DNA from: JANOGU01 sp964602115 | GTDB taxonomy: Bacteria; Pseudomonadota; Alphaproteobacteria; Rhodobacterales; Rhodobacteraceae | Length of the DNA stretch: 64,000 nucleotides | Direction of reading: 5' to 3' | Assembly: GCA_964602115.1 (NCBI GenBank) | Contig: CAZRQN010000001.1 | Location: forward strand, 1-64,000 | Part shown: in pieces, positions 1 to 9,306 of the stretch | How positions within the stretch are numbered: the stretch's first letter is position 1 | How the letters are laid out: the number at the start of each line of letters is the position of its first letter | Translations under genes and position numbers: made by a program | The notes under the pieces: generated by a model | Told to the model about the DNA's origin: nothing | Databases searched by the model: none | What the model saw: only the letters and a program-made list of their open reading frames with translations

Positions 1-1074
1 AGCGCAAAGGCGGCAACGCTCGAGATCAGGGCGTTGATGTGGGAACCCTATGTGCTGCCCGACATGATTGCGGCCTTCGAGGCTGAACATGGCGCGAAGT
101 TCAGCACCACGTTCTTTGACGGGAACTCGGAGGCCTACAACAAGCTGAAGCTGGGCGGCACGCGGGACTTCGACCTGGTGCAGGCCGATGGTTTCTGGTC
201 GCGTCTGTATTTCCGCGAGGGTCTGATCCGCGATATCGACCTGTCGAAGATCCCGAGCATGGAAAAGGTCTTCCCGACCTTCAAATTCCCGGACTACCAG
301 CTCCTGACCGGCGAAGGCACCGAAACGGCAATTGGCATTCCGTTCTGCTGGGGCGGCTACGGCATCACCTACAATGCCGATCAGATCACCGAGGACGAGG
401 TATCGTCGCTTGGCGTTCTGTTCGACGCGAAGAACTCCGGCCATCTGTCGGCCAGTGCGCGCTTTGAGGAGAATATCGCCCTCGCTGCGATCCTGGTGAC
501 GGCGCGCATGGGCACCCAAACTGCAGAACGCCCGGACGGCAAGCCGTTCAACCCCTATGTTCTGACCGATGAAGAACTGGCCGGGGTCGAGGCGCTTCTG
601 ATCGAGCAGAAGCATCTGCTGACCACCCGCTATCAGGACCTTGGCACGCTGAACAACCTGATGCGGTCGGGCGTTGTCTGGGCTGCGCCGGAATTCAGCC
701 AGGTCTATCGCCAGCTTCAACAGCTTCGCCGCAGCGGCACGGAGGTGCCGAACATCCAGCACAGGCTGCAGCCGAAAGAGGGCGGTCTGGGCTGGATCGA
801 CAGCTGGATGGTAACCTCGGGCGTCGAAGACAGCGAAAGGCTTGAGATCTGTCACAAGTTCATGGACCTCATCCTGAAACCCGAGCACATGAAGCAGATC
901 TCGGATAAGGCCGGGACCTCGACATGCGTCGATATTCGCGAACTGGCGACGGAAGAGGAACGCGAACTGTTCCTTATGGACCGAACGGCAGAGCTGAAGG
1001 GCTTGCATATGTTCGATCAGCCATCCTCGCCCGAGAAATGGGAACGGGTCTGGTCGAATATGGAATCCGCCTGA
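1..1074 (+). CDS. ABC transporter solute-binding protein, spermidine/putrescine type (5' partial)
   Basis: Periplasmic substrate-binding component of a type I ABC importer. The reading frame is open from base 1, before the first internal ATG at 34, so the signal peptide and true start lie outside the window. The visible 357 codons resemble PotD-family proteins: a two-lobed sequence opening with a LMWEPYVLPDMIAAFEAEHG strand and ending with the late FDQPSSPEKWERVWSNME helix. It is followed 71 nt later by an ATPase and two permeases on the same strand, the usual polyamine-type order. The ligand cannot be read from the sequence. Because transketolase and transaldolase lie downstream, a polyol, sugar or sugar-phosphate ligand is as plausible as a polyamine; that is inference. 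Confidence 0.85.
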   Translation, partial: SAKAATLEIRALMWEPYVLPDMIAAFEAEHGAKFSTTFFDGNSEAYNKLKLGGTRDFDLVQADGFWSRLYFREGLIRDIDLSKIPSMEKVFPTFKFPDYQLLTGEGTETAIGIPFCWGGYGITYNADQITEDEVSSLGVLFDAKNSGHLSASARFEENIALAAILVTARMGTQTAERPDGKPFNPYVLTDEELAGVEALLIEQKHLLTTRYQDLGTLNNLMRSGVVWAAPEFSQVYRQLQQLRRSGTEVPNIQHRLQPKEGGLGWIDSWMVTSGVEDSERLEICHKFMDLILKPEHMKQISDKAGTSTCVDIRELATEEERELFLMDRTAELKGLHMFDQPSSPEKWERVWSNMESA

Positions 1075-1145
1075 GCTCCCACAGCGGAGACCTCGGCTGC
1101 ACCGTGCCAGCGGTGCAGCCAAACAGCACGTGACGGGGGAGAAAG

Positions 1146-2222
1146 ATGTACCTAGAAATCAACAACGTCAGCAAGCGCTTCGGGGCCTTTGTGGCGCTTT
1201 CCGACGTGAATCTCAGTATCGAGAAGAACGAATTCGTCTCGTTGCTCGGGCCCAGCGGCTCCGGCAAGAGCACCTTGCTTCGGTTGATTGCAGGCCTTGA
1301 GCAGCCGACAACGGGCAGTATCCGGATCGACGGCAACGACGTTACCGCCTTGCCGCCCTACCAACGCGGTATCGCGATGGTCTTCCAGGATTTCCTGCTC
1401 TTCCCGCACATGACGGTGCGCGAAAACCTCTTGTTCCCTCTTCGCATGCTCAAGATGGGCAAGGAAGAAAGCGAAGAGCGGATCGACTGGTGCTGCAAGA
1501 TCCTTTCGCTGACCACCCTCAAGGATCGTTTCCCGAACCAGCTTTCGGGGGGCCAACAGCAGCGTGTCGCCCTGGGGCGCGGTCTTGTCTGCCGGCCGAA
1601 GGTTCTGCTTCTTGACGAACCGCTGGCCAACCTTGACCGCGAGTTGCGCCGGGAAATGGAAGTCGAAATCCGCAGCTATCAGATCCAGCTGGGGATTCCG
1701 TTCATCTATGTGACGCACAACCAGGAAGAAGCGCTGTCGATGAGCGACAAGATCGCGGTCGTCAACAAGGGCGGGATCGAGGATTTCGCGCCGCGAACCG
1801 AAGTCTATCACACGCCGCGGACCAAGTTCATCGCGCAGTTCGTCGGTCGCTCAAACGTGTTTTCCGGCCCGGTCACGGTGTCGTCCAGCGGTGAGGCTTC
1901 GATCCTCTGGCACGGCGTGAAGATCGATGTCGGCGACAAGCTGCCGGACAAAGGGGCGCAGAGCGCCAGCGTCTATGTGAAGATCGAAAACACGGTGATC
2001 GGATCGGCCGACACGCCCAATGCCGCCGGCAAGATCCCCGGCAAGCTGCGGGACGTGATCTTCCGCGGCCAATATGCGGAATATATGGTCACGCTGGGAG
2101 GCGGCGTGGAGATCGTCGCCAGCGCGATCGACGCGACCTCGGATGTGAAGGTTGGCGACCCGGTCGTGATTTCCTGGGACAACAGCAAGGTCGATGTCTT
2201 CACCAACGAGGTGGCGGCATGA
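1146..2222 (+). CDS. ABC transporter ATP-binding protein (PotA-like)
   Basis: A 358-residue nucleotide-binding subunit that drives import. Walker A GPSGSGKST is at residues 35-43, the signature LSGGQQQR at 133-140, Walker B LLLDEP at 154-159 and the H-loop His near 191. A C-terminal TOBE/OB-type extension (about 240-358) is typical of PotA/MalK/UgpC ATPases. The start is supported by GGGGGAG about 5 nt upstream of the ATG. The stop overlaps the next permease start by 4 nt (ATGA), which implies translational coupling. Cytoplasmic, docked on the two permeases that follow. Confidence 0.93.
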   Translation: MYLEINNVSKRFGAFVALSDVNLSIEKNEFVSLLGPSGSGKSTLLRLIAGLEQPTTGSIRIDGNDVTALPPYQRGIAMVFQDFLLFPHMTVRENLLFPLRMLKMGKEESEERIDWCCKILSLTTLKDRFPNQLSGGQQQRVALGRGLVCRPKVLLLDEPLANLDRELRREMEVEIRSYQIQLGIPFIYVTHNQEEALSMSDKIAVVNKGGIEDFAPRTEVYHTPRTKFIAQFVGRSNVFSGPVTVSSSGEASILWHGVKIDVGDKLPDKGAQSASVYVKIENTVIGSADTPNAAGKIPGKLRDVIFRGQYAEYMVTLGGGVEIVASAIDATSDVKVGDPVVISWDNSKVDVFTNEVAA

Positions 2223-3115
2223 GCAGAGCCATTTTCCAGCGCTGGTTGAAGCTGAGCGAAAGCCAGCGCTTCGTCATCCTCAACTCCCCCGTCGTGCTCT
2301 TCCTGATCATGTTCTTCGTGCTGCCGCTCTGCACCATTCTGGTGGTGAGCTTCTGGCGCACGGAAAGCTATCAGCTGATCGTTGACTGGAACATCCAGAA
2401 CTATATCGACGTCCTGTCCGAGCCGAGCTATCGCACCTTCATGATCCGGTCGGTCCTGTCGGCCCTGATCGTGGCTGTCGTCTGCGTCGCCTTGGCCTGG
2501 CCATCCGCCTATTTCGTGATCCGATATGGCGGCCGTTACAAGCTCTTGCTGACCCTGGGCCTGGCCGTGCCGTTCCTTACGGGCGTTGTGCTGCGGGTGA
2601 TTGCGCTTCAGGGGGTACTGGGGCCGATCGGGCTCTTGAACCTGGGCCTCATGAAGCTTGGCCTGTCGCCGATCGAGTCTCTTATGTACACCAAGACCGC
2701 AACGATCGTCGGCTTGATCTACCTGTTCCTGCCTTTTGTGACGACGGCGATCTACCTGTCGCTGCTGAACTTCAACTTCCGGCTGCTTGATGCCGCGAAG
2801 GTCTTCGGCGCCGGCAATATGCGCGCCTTCTGGGAAGTGACCTGGCCGCTGAACTGGGTCGGAACGGTCATAGGCTTTGCACTGACCTTCGTGCCCAGTC
2901 TGGCAGAGTCGATCACGCCTCGTTTCCTTGGGGGCGCAGACGGCACGATGTTCGGCATGGCCATGGGGTCGCAGTTTTCCGCAACCGGAACCTGGTCTCT
3001 CGGTGCCGCCATGGGGGTCGTCCTGTTCTTCGTCGCAGGCGTTACGCTGTACACGATCAGCCGGCTTGTCGATCTGAAGCGCAGCGGCTTCACCGGAGTG
3101 GGGAGTAGAGACTGA
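2219..3115 (+). CDS. ABC transporter permease (PotB-like)
   Basis: Inner-membrane subunit of 298 residues with about six predicted hydrophobic segments, the first at roughly residues 26-48. The cytoplasmic EAA loop near residues 190-215 (DAAKVFGAGNMRAFWEVTWP) is the docking site for the ATPase. Family: binding-protein-dependent permease, PotB/CysTW type. It overlaps the ATPase gene by 4 nt and the next permease by 1 nt, so all three are almost certainly one message. Confidence 0.92.
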   Translation: MSRAIFQRWLKLSESQRFVILNSPVVLFLIMFFVLPLCTILVVSFWRTESYQLIVDWNIQNYIDVLSEPSYRTFMIRSVLSALIVAVVCVALAWPSAYFVIRYGGRYKLLLTLGLAVPFLTGVVLRVIALQGVLGPIGLLNLGLMKLGLSPIESLMYTKTATIVGLIYLFLPFVTTAIYLSLLNFNFRLLDAAKVFGAGNMRAFWEVTWPLNWVGTVIGFALTFVPSLAESITPRFLGGADGTMFGMAMGSQFSATGTWSLGAAMGVVLFFVAGVTLYTISRLVDLKRSGFTGVGSRD

Positions 3116-3939
3116 TGGAGTTCTTTGCATCCAAAGCGGTCAACAGGCTGGTTCTTGGCGTCTTCCTGGTTCTGACCTACATCTTCCTTTACGTCCCGAT
3201 CCTGCACATCACGATCGCGTCGTTTTCCAAGGACATCGTCTGGCCCTACCCGGTCCAGTTCACCTGGGACGCCTATCTGTCGCTGGTGAAAAGCTCGATC
3301 TACCAGGAGGCTTTCCTCAACAGCCTGCTTCTTGGCCTGGGTTCGGCGATCATCTCGACCGTTCTGGGCACTATCGCTGTGCTCAGCATCCTGAAATACC
3401 GCTCGCCCTACAAAACCCTGATCGTGGCGATCTTCGTTGCCCCGCTGTTCGTGGCCGACGTGCTTTTGGGGATTTCGACGCTGGTGCTGAACAGCCTCTT
3501 CCTGCACATCCCCGGCAACCTTTGGTCGGCGATCCTGGCCAACGCCGTGCGCGGGTTCACCTACGCCATGCTGATCATCGTGACCCAGCTTTTCCGCTAC
3601 AACTGGAAGCTGGACGATGCGGCGATGGTGTTTGGCGCCGGGCCGGTGCGGACCTTCTTCGAGATCACCCTGCCGAACATCTGGTCGGCGCTTCTCGGAG
3701 CCTTCATCGTCACCTTCATCCTGTCGTTCAACAACCTCGACATTTCCTTCTACAATCTGGGCGCCGTTCCGACGATGCCATCGGTTGCCTGGGGGTCGTT
3801 GCGCTTCGGGATCAAGCCGGAACTCTACGCCATTGCGGCGGTCGTCAATGCCGGGGTTCTGCTTTGCCTCGTCGCGATGTTCGTCCTGATGAAGACCGGA
3901 ACCGTGAATTTCGGCTTCAAGGAAGGCCGCGACAGCTGA
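3115..3939 (+). CDS. ABC transporter permease (PotC-like)
   Basis: The second inner-membrane subunit, 274 residues with about six hydrophobic segments and an EAA-type loop (DDAAMVFGAGPVRTFFEITL, near 165-185). The ATG shares its A with the TGA of the preceding permease. Paralogous to the permease at 8521-9306, so this and the next ABC operon are two systems of the same architecture. A strong hairpin follows 7 nt after the stop. Confidence 0.92.
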   Translation: MEFFASKAVNRLVLGVFLVLTYIFLYVPILHITIASFSKDIVWPYPVQFTWDAYLSLVKSSIYQEAFLNSLLLGLGSAIISTVLGTIAVLSILKYRSPYKTLIVAIFVAPLFVADVLLGISTLVLNSLFLHIPGNLWSAILANAVRGFTYAMLIIVTQLFRYNWKLDDAAMVFGAGPVRTFFEITLPNIWSALLGAFIVTFILSFNNLDISFYNLGAVPTMPSVAWGSLRFGIKPELYAIAAVVNAGVLLCLVAMFVLMKTGTVNFGFKEGRDS

Positions 3940-3946
3940 GACCTCT

Positions 3947-3975
3947 GGCGGGCGGCATGACCTCTGCCGCCCGCC
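3947..3975 (+). terminator. 11-bp perfect hairpin after the importer genes
   Basis: Inverted repeat GGCGGGCGGCA (3947-3957) / TGCCGCCCGCC (3965-3975) with a 7-nt loop, 7 nt after the permease stop codon. No T-run follows, only TCCCCCCGTCTC. It is therefore more likely a Rho-linked terminator, an attenuator or a 3'-end stabiliser than a classical intrinsic terminator. It separates the transporter genes from transketolase. Confidence 0.6.
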
Positions 3976-4108
3976 TCCCCCCGTCTCAAACCCTCTTCCC
4001 GGAACGCCTGCCCGCACCCTTGGCTGCGACGGTGGTCAAACGCCGACTGTGCTGCAGTTCAGTTGTGCAGCGACCGACCATGACCTGAGACGCAGAGGAG
4101 CCATCGCC

Positions 4109-6145
4109 ATGTCAACGAGTGACGTCGTATCCGAGGCCTCGGCTCTGGATCCGGAGAACTTCGCTCTCGCCAACTGCATTCGCGCGCTGACGATGGATGC
4201 CGTCGAAGCTGCGAACTCCGGTCATCCCGGCGCGCCGATGGGCATGGCCGATGTCGCGACGGTCCTTTTCCGAAAGCATCTCAAGTTCCTCGCCTCGGCG
4301 CCCGACTGGCCGGACCGCGACCGCTTTGTCCTGTCCAACGGCCACGCCTCGATGATGCTTTACAGCCTGCTGCATCTGACCGGTTACGAGGACATGACGC
4401 TGGATCAGCTGCGGGCGTTCCGCCAGCTTGACTCGATCACTGCCGGACACCCGGAATACGGCCATGCAAAGGGGATCGAGACCACCACAGGCCCGCTTGG
4501 GCAAGGTCTCGCGATGGCGGTCGGCATGGCTTTGGCCGAGCGGCGCCTGGCAAGCCAGTTCGGCAGCGATCTGGTCGATCACCGTACCTATGTTTTCGTC
4601 GGCGACGGCTGCCTTCAGGAAGGAATAGGTCAGGAGGCCATCAGTCTGGCCGGGCATCTCGGGCTGGGAAAGCTGATCGTCCTTTACGACGACAACCAAA
4701 TCACCATCGACGGGCCCACCTCGATCTCGTTTTCCGACGATATTCCGGCACGGTTTGCGGCATCGGGCTGGCATGTGCTGACCTGCGACGGCCACGACCC
4801 GGGCGCGATCGATGTCGCGATCGGCGAGGCCAAGGCGGAGACCGGACGTCCGTCGATCATTTGCGCGAAAACGCTGATCGGGTTTGGCGCTCCGACAAAG
4901 GCGGGCACGCATGATTGCCATGGCGCGCCGCTGGGCGCCGAAGAGGTTCGCAAGGCCAAGGCCGCATTGGGGTGGCATGCGCAACCATTCGTCATCCCTG
5001 ACACTCTAGGGGCCAGCTGGCGCGAGATTGGTCGGCGCGGACAGGAGAAGCACACCGCCTGGGAGGCGCGCCTGCAGGCAGCCCCCGAGGAGACCCGCCT
5101 CGACTTTGCCCGGCGGCAGGCGCGCGCCCTTGCCGAAGGCTATGGCGCGACCCTGACGAGCGCCCGGGACAGCCTCTTCGAAAAACCGAAGTCAGTCGCG
5201 ACCCGAAAGGCCAGTCAGATGGCGCTGGAGGCGCTGGCGCCCGCCTTGCCCGAGCTGGTGGGCGGTTCGGCCGATCTGACCGGCTCGAACCTTACCCGCG
5301 TTCCTGCGGTGAGCGATCAGTTCACCCGCGCGCATGCCGGAAACTACATCGGCTATGGCGTTCGCGAATTCGCCATGGCTGCCGCGATGAACGGCATCAG
5401 CGTTCATGGCGGGCTCATTCCCTATGGCGGCACATTTCTTGTGTTCTCGGACTACGCGCGGAATGCAATCCGTCTGTCGGCCCTGATGGGAGTTGGCACG
5501 ATCTATGTCATGACCCACGACAGTATCGGTCTGGGAGAGGACGGGCCAACGCACCAGCCGGTCGAGCATTTGGCCTCGCTCCGGGCCATTCCGGGCCTGA
5601 ACGTCTTCCGGCCGGCCGATTGTGTCGAAACGCTGGAATGCTGGGATATCGCGCTGCGTAGCCGGTTCAAACCGTCGCTTCTGGCGCTGTCGCGGCAGGC
5701 GGTCCCCCAGCTCCGGCTTGAGAGGACCGACGAGAATCTTTCGGCCAGGGGCGCATATCTCCTGCGGCAGTTCGGTGACGGCCGCGATGTCACGCTGATG
5801 GCGACGGGCACCGAAGTCGCTCTGGCGGTCGATGCGGCCGGGGAATTGGCCAGGGAGGGGATCGGGGTCGCGGTGGTGTCGATTCCATCCTGGGAGCTTT
5901 TCGACGCGCAACCGCAGAACTACCGGGATCAGGTTCTGGGAAGCGCGCCGCGCATCGCTGTCGAGGCCGCCAGCAAGTTCGGCTGGACACGCTATGTCGC
6001 AAGCGAAGAGGATGTGATCGGCATGGCCGGGTTCGGAGCATCGGGACCGGCCGAACAGCTGTACAAAAGGTTCGGCATTACCAGCGGGGCGATCGTAGCG
6101 CGGGCCCGGACCCTCATGGACCAGAAACGCAAGTCGGGATCGTGA
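4109..6145 (+). CDS. tkt: Transketolase
   Basis: Thiamine-diphosphate enzyme of the pentose phosphate and Calvin pathways that moves two-carbon ketol units between sugar phosphates. The product is 678 residues, normal for the family. Visible motifs are GHPGAPMG (38-45), the ThDP/Mg motif GDG (165-167) ending DDNQ (194-197), and the central-domain GLGEDGPTHQP motif. The frame is open from 4049, but the ATG at 4109 is chosen because GAGGAG lies 8 nt before it and the protein then starts at the usual place. Transaldolase begins one base after the stop. Which of the cell's transketolases this is cannot be told here; linkage to an importer suggests a substrate-specific copy. Confidence 0.95.
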   Translation: MSTSDVVSEASALDPENFALANCIRALTMDAVEAANSGHPGAPMGMADVATVLFRKHLKFLASAPDWPDRDRFVLSNGHASMMLYSLLHLTGYEDMTLDQLRAFRQLDSITAGHPEYGHAKGIETTTGPLGQGLAMAVGMALAERRLASQFGSDLVDHRTYVFVGDGCLQEGIGQEAISLAGHLGLGKLIVLYDDNQITIDGPTSISFSDDIPARFAASGWHVLTCDGHDPGAIDVAIGEAKAETGRPSIICAKTLIGFGAPTKAGTHDCHGAPLGAEEVRKAKAALGWHAQPFVIPDTLGASWREIGRRGQEKHTAWEARLQAAPEETRLDFARRQARALAEGYGATLTSARDSLFEKPKSVATRKASQMALEALAPALPELVGGSADLTGSNLTRVPAVSDQFTRAHAGNYIGYGVREFAMAAAMNGISVHGGLIPYGGTFLVFSDYARNAIRLSALMGVGTIYVMTHDSIGLGEDGPTHQPVEHLASLRAIPGLNVFRPADCVETLECWDIALRSRFKPSLLALSRQAVPQLRLERTDENLSARGAYLLRQFGDGRDVTLMATGTEVALAVDAAGELAREGIGVAVVSIPSWELFDAQPQNYRDQVLGSAPRIAVEAASKFGWTRYVASEEDVIGMAGFGASGPAEQLYKRFGITSGAIVARARTLMDQKRKSGS

Positions 6146-6146
6146 A

Positions 6147-7085
6147 ATGACAAGTGCGCTTGACCGCCTGAGAGCCATCACCACAGTCGTTGCCGACAGC
6201 GGCGAAAGCGCTGCCGTGAAACGCTATCGGCCGACCGACTGCACCACCAATCCTTCGCTGGTCCTGGCGGCGCTTCGCGACCCTGCATCGGACGCGCTTG
6301 TAGCCGAAGAGATCGAGCGCGGCCGCAGGGCCGGGAAGAGCGCCGAGGAAATCTGCGCAACGCTGACCGTCGCTTTGGGGGTTTCCCTGGCCAAGCTGGT
6401 CCCGGGCCGGATTTCGACCGAAGTCGATGCCAATCTCTCTTTCGACACGGCTGCTTCGGTCACGCGGGCGCGGGCGATTGTGGCGGATTATGCCGCCAGG
6501 GGTCTGGGCAGGGAGCGGATCCTGATCAAGCTGGCCTCGACCTGGGAAGGCATTCGCGCCGCCGAGATCCTGCAGGCCGAGGGGATAGACTGCAATCTGA
6601 CCCTGCTTTTCTCCATGGCCCAGGCCATCGCCTGCGCCGATGCGGGCGCCTATCTTATCTCGCCCTTCGTCGGCCGGATCACCGATTGGTACAAGCGCGC
6701 CGAGGGCAAGGACTCCTATCCGGCAAATGAGGATCCGGGCGTCATTTCTGTGCGCCAGATCTACGACTATTACAAATCGAATGGAATTGCGACCATCGTG
6801 ATGGGCGCGTCTTTCCGTAACACCGCACAGATCAAGGCACTGGCGGGCTGCGACAATCTGACAATCGCGCCAAAGCTTTTGGACGAGTTGGCCGAAGATG
6901 CCGGAGATTTGCCGCGCAAATTGTCGCCCGACATCGTCAGCGGGGCTCCGCGCAGGCATCTTGGCGAGGCGGCCTTCCGCTGGGAGCTGAATGCCGATGC
7001 CATGGCCACTGAGAAGCTGGCCGAGGGGATTCGGAATTTCGACGCGGACCACAGGAAACTGATCGACCTGATCGCGGCCCGCTGA
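6147..7085 (+). CDS. tal: Transaldolase (TalB-type)
   Basis: Class I transaldolase, 312 residues, the size of the TalB/TAL1 subfamily. It transfers dihydroxyacetone units between sugar phosphates through a Schiff base; the lysine is K128 in ILIKLASTWEGIRAAE. The N-terminal TTNPSL motif (33-38) is also present. The start is one base past the transketolase stop, so the two enzymes are co-translated and together can interconvert C3 to C7 sugar phosphates. Their linkage to the importer at 1-3939 is interrupted only by the hairpin at 3947. Confidence 0.95.
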   Translation: MTSALDRLRAITTVVADSGESAAVKRYRPTDCTTNPSLVLAALRDPASDALVAEEIERGRRAGKSAEEICATLTVALGVSLAKLVPGRISTEVDANLSFDTAASVTRARAIVADYAARGLGRERILIKLASTWEGIRAAEILQAEGIDCNLTLLFSMAQAIACADAGAYLISPFVGRITDWYKRAEGKDSYPANEDPGVISVRQIYDYYKSNGIATIVMGASFRNTAQIKALAGCDNLTIAPKLLDELAEDAGDLPRKLSPDIVSGAPRRHLGEAAFRWELNADAMATEKLAEGIRNFDADHRKLIDLIAAR

Positions 7086-7471
7086 TCGGCCGCAAGACCG
7101 CCCAGAACCGCCGCCGCCCCTCTGGATTTGGCCCGGACCTCGCCGCGGCCCGCAGGGCAGGCGATCGGAAACTGGACGGGCGCCGGTCTCTCTCCCGCAG
7201 CCGCTCCGCAACGAAACCTGGGTTGGTCGCCTCTGACCCGGCCCGGGCAGTGCCCGTTGCCGCTTGTGCGCCGAAGCATCGGCCGGCTGGCGGCGAAAAT
7301 CCCAAACCTACCGGAGCGGGGGGAGCCCGGCGCGGTAAAGCCGGGCGGTCGGTGCTACGAAAGCACGGATCGCAGCGCCGCCGCAGGGTTGCCGGCCAGC
7401 CGCCGCGCCCACGGCTTCCGCGTTCTCGCAACTGCCTCGACGCCCGGGACAGGGTGTGCCGGGATGGCGCC
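7086..7471. other. Convergent intergenic region with two small hairpins
   Basis: 386 nt between the 3' ends of transaldolase (+) and the ABC ATPase (-). I see no convincing gene. Two hairpins lie close together: GCCCGGC/GCCGGGC (7325-7331 with 7340-7346) and, just after it, GTGCT/AGCAC with a short loop. Neither has a T-run. They probably end or stabilise the two converging transcripts. Confidence 0.4.
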
Positions 7472-8524
7472 TCAGCCCTGCAACAGGATCGCGTCCTTGC
7501 CCGAAAGGCTGACCTCCACCGTCTCTCCCGGGGCAGGGGGCGGGGTGTCGGGGCGGTTGAACGTGTCGAGCGAGACGCGGCTGCCGGCCATCTCGGCGAC
7601 GAGGCGGATGATCGAGCCCATGAAATGCACCTCCGACACCTTGGCCGGCACTACCGCCTCGCTGCCGGGAAGTCGGCCGAGGCGCAGCGCTTCGGGCCTG
7701 AGCGCGATGGCAAGCTTTGCTCCGGCGCCGCCTGCCGGCGGTTCGGGAAGCGTCAGGCGGTGGCCACCGAGATCCACGCCGCCATCGCCGGTTGACGTGA
7801 CCTCGAAGGTGTTCAGCGTGCCCACGAAATTCGCCACGAAGCGGGTCGTGGGGCGGTTGTAGATCTCGAAGGGGCTGCCGACCTGATCGGCGATGCCGGC
7901 GTTCATCACCACGATCCGGTCGGAGATGCTCATTGCCTCCTCCTGGTCATGGGTGACGAAGATGGCGGTGATGCCGAGCTCGCGCTGGATCTTGCGGATG
8001 TCGTTGCGCAGGCTGACCCGCACCTTGGCGTCAAGCGCCGAAAGCGGTTCGTCCAGAAGAAGCACCCGGGGGCGCGGCGCCAATGCCCGGGCGAGCGCCA
8101 CGCGCTGCTGCTGGCCGCCGGAAAGCTGAAAAGGATAGCGGCCGCCAAGCTCGGGCAGGCCGATCAGGCGCAGCATCTCCTCGACGCGCTGCATGCGCTC
8201 CTCGCGCGGCACACCCTTGACCTTGAGCCCGAAGCCCACGTTGTCGGCCACCGTCAGGTTGGGAAAGAGCGCATAGGCCTGGAACATCATGCCAATGTTG
8301 CGGGCGTTGGGCTTCACCCCGGTGACATCCTGGCCGTCGATGACGATACCGCCCGAGGTGGGGGTCTCGAATCCCGCAACCATGCGCAGTACCGTGGTCT
8401 TGCCGCAGCCGGAGGGGCCGAGGAGCGAGATGAACTCGCCCTTGCCGATGTCGAGATTGAAATCCTTGACCACCCGGAGCTGGCCGAAGGACTTCTCCAG
8501 ATGCGACAGGGTCAGGAAGGTCAT
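7472..8524 (-). CDS. ABC transporter ATP-binding protein (PotA/FbpC-like)
   Basis: 350-residue ATPase with Walker A GPSGCGKTT (36-44), signature LSGGQQQR (134-141), Walker B LLLDEP (155-160) and a C-terminal TOBE-type domain. It is the last gene of a four-gene importer operon (binding protein, two permeases, ATPase). Its ATG overlaps the preceding permease stop by 4 nt. The gene order differs from the first importer, where the ATPase comes second, so the two operons are not a recent duplication. Confidence 0.92.
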   Translation of the reverse strand: MTFLTLSHLEKSFGQLRVVKDFNLDIGKGEFISLLGPSGCGKTTVLRMVAGFETPTSGGIVIDGQDVTGVKPNARNIGMMFQAYALFPNLTVADNVGFGLKVKGVPREERMQRVEEMLRLIGLPELGGRYPFQLSGGQQQRVALARALAPRPRVLLLDEPLSALDAKVRVSLRNDIRKIQRELGITAIFVTHDQEEAMSISDRIVVMNAGIADQVGSPFEIYNRPTTRFVANFVGTLNTFEVTSTGDGGVDLGGHRLTLPEPPAGGAGAKLAIALRPEALRLGRLPGSEAVVPAKVSEVHFMGSIIRLVAEMAGSRVSLDTFNRPDTPPPAPGETVEVSLSGKDAILLQG

Positions 8525-9306
8525 GAGGCCTTGGCCCTTTCGTGCTTGGCAAAGCGGGAGACGAGCTGCATCAGGCCCATGCAGCCCCAGGTGATGGCAA
8601 AGGCGATCACCGCGAGTGCCGGTGGCTCATAGGCCCGGTTCGCGCCGAGAAGCTGCATGTAGGGGCCGAAGGCCGGACGGTTCAGCAGCGCCGCCATGGT
8701 GAATTCCCCCACCACGATGGCAAGCGTCAGGAAGGCGCCCGACAGGACCGCGACCATGACATTGGGCAGGATGATCCGGCCCAGAATGGTGGCCCAGCCG
8801 GCGCCGAGGCTTTGCGCTGCTTCGGTCAGGGTGGCCACGTCGATGGTGCGCAGCCCGGTATCGACGCTGCGGTACATGTAGGGCAGGGCCAGGGTGGTAT
8901 AGCCCATCGTCAGCAGGATGTCGGTGCCGAAGGCCGAGCCCGTCAGCGGCAGGAAGCTTGAGGTGTTGTAGAGGCGGATATAGCCGAAGACGATCACGAT
9001 GGCCGGGATCACCAAGGGCAGGAGGGTGATGAACTCGACATAGGGCCGAGCCCCCGGCATCCGCAGGCGGACCCAATAGGCGGTGGGCACCACCAGGACC
9101 ACGCCCACGACGATGGTGGCGGCTGCAAGGCCCAGCGAATAGCTGAACGTCGCCCAGAAGGTCGGATCGGCGAAGACCACGCGATAGGCATCGACCGAAT
9201 ATTCTCCCCGCCGCATGCGCAGGCTGAATTCGGTCATTCCCACCAGCGGGAGGAGGAAATAGAGGCAGCCGAGAACGAAGACGGCCCAGGCGACGATGCG
9301 GCTCAT
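8521..9306 (-). CDS. ABC transporter permease (PotC-like)
   Basis: Inner-membrane permease of 261 residues with about six hydrophobic segments and an EAA-type loop (LTEAAQSLGAGWATILGRII). The frame can start at a GTG (9315). The ATG at 9306 is preferred because it forms an ATGA overlap with the upstream permease stop, the same coupling used at its own 3' end. Partner of the PotB-like protein upstream. Confidence 0.9.
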   Translation of the reverse strand: MSRIVAWAVFVLGCLYFLLPLVGMTEFSLRMRRGEYSVDAYRVVFADPTFWATFSYSLGLAAATIVVGVVLVVPTAYWVRLRMPGARPYVEFITLLPLVIPAIVIVFGYIRLYNTSSFLPLTGSAFGTDILLTMGYTTLALPYMYRSVDTGLRTIDVATLTEAAQSLGAGWATILGRIILPNVMVAVLSGAFLTLAIVVGEFTMAALLNRPAFGPYMQLLGANRAYEPPALAVIAFAITWGCMGLMQLVSRFAKHERAKAS

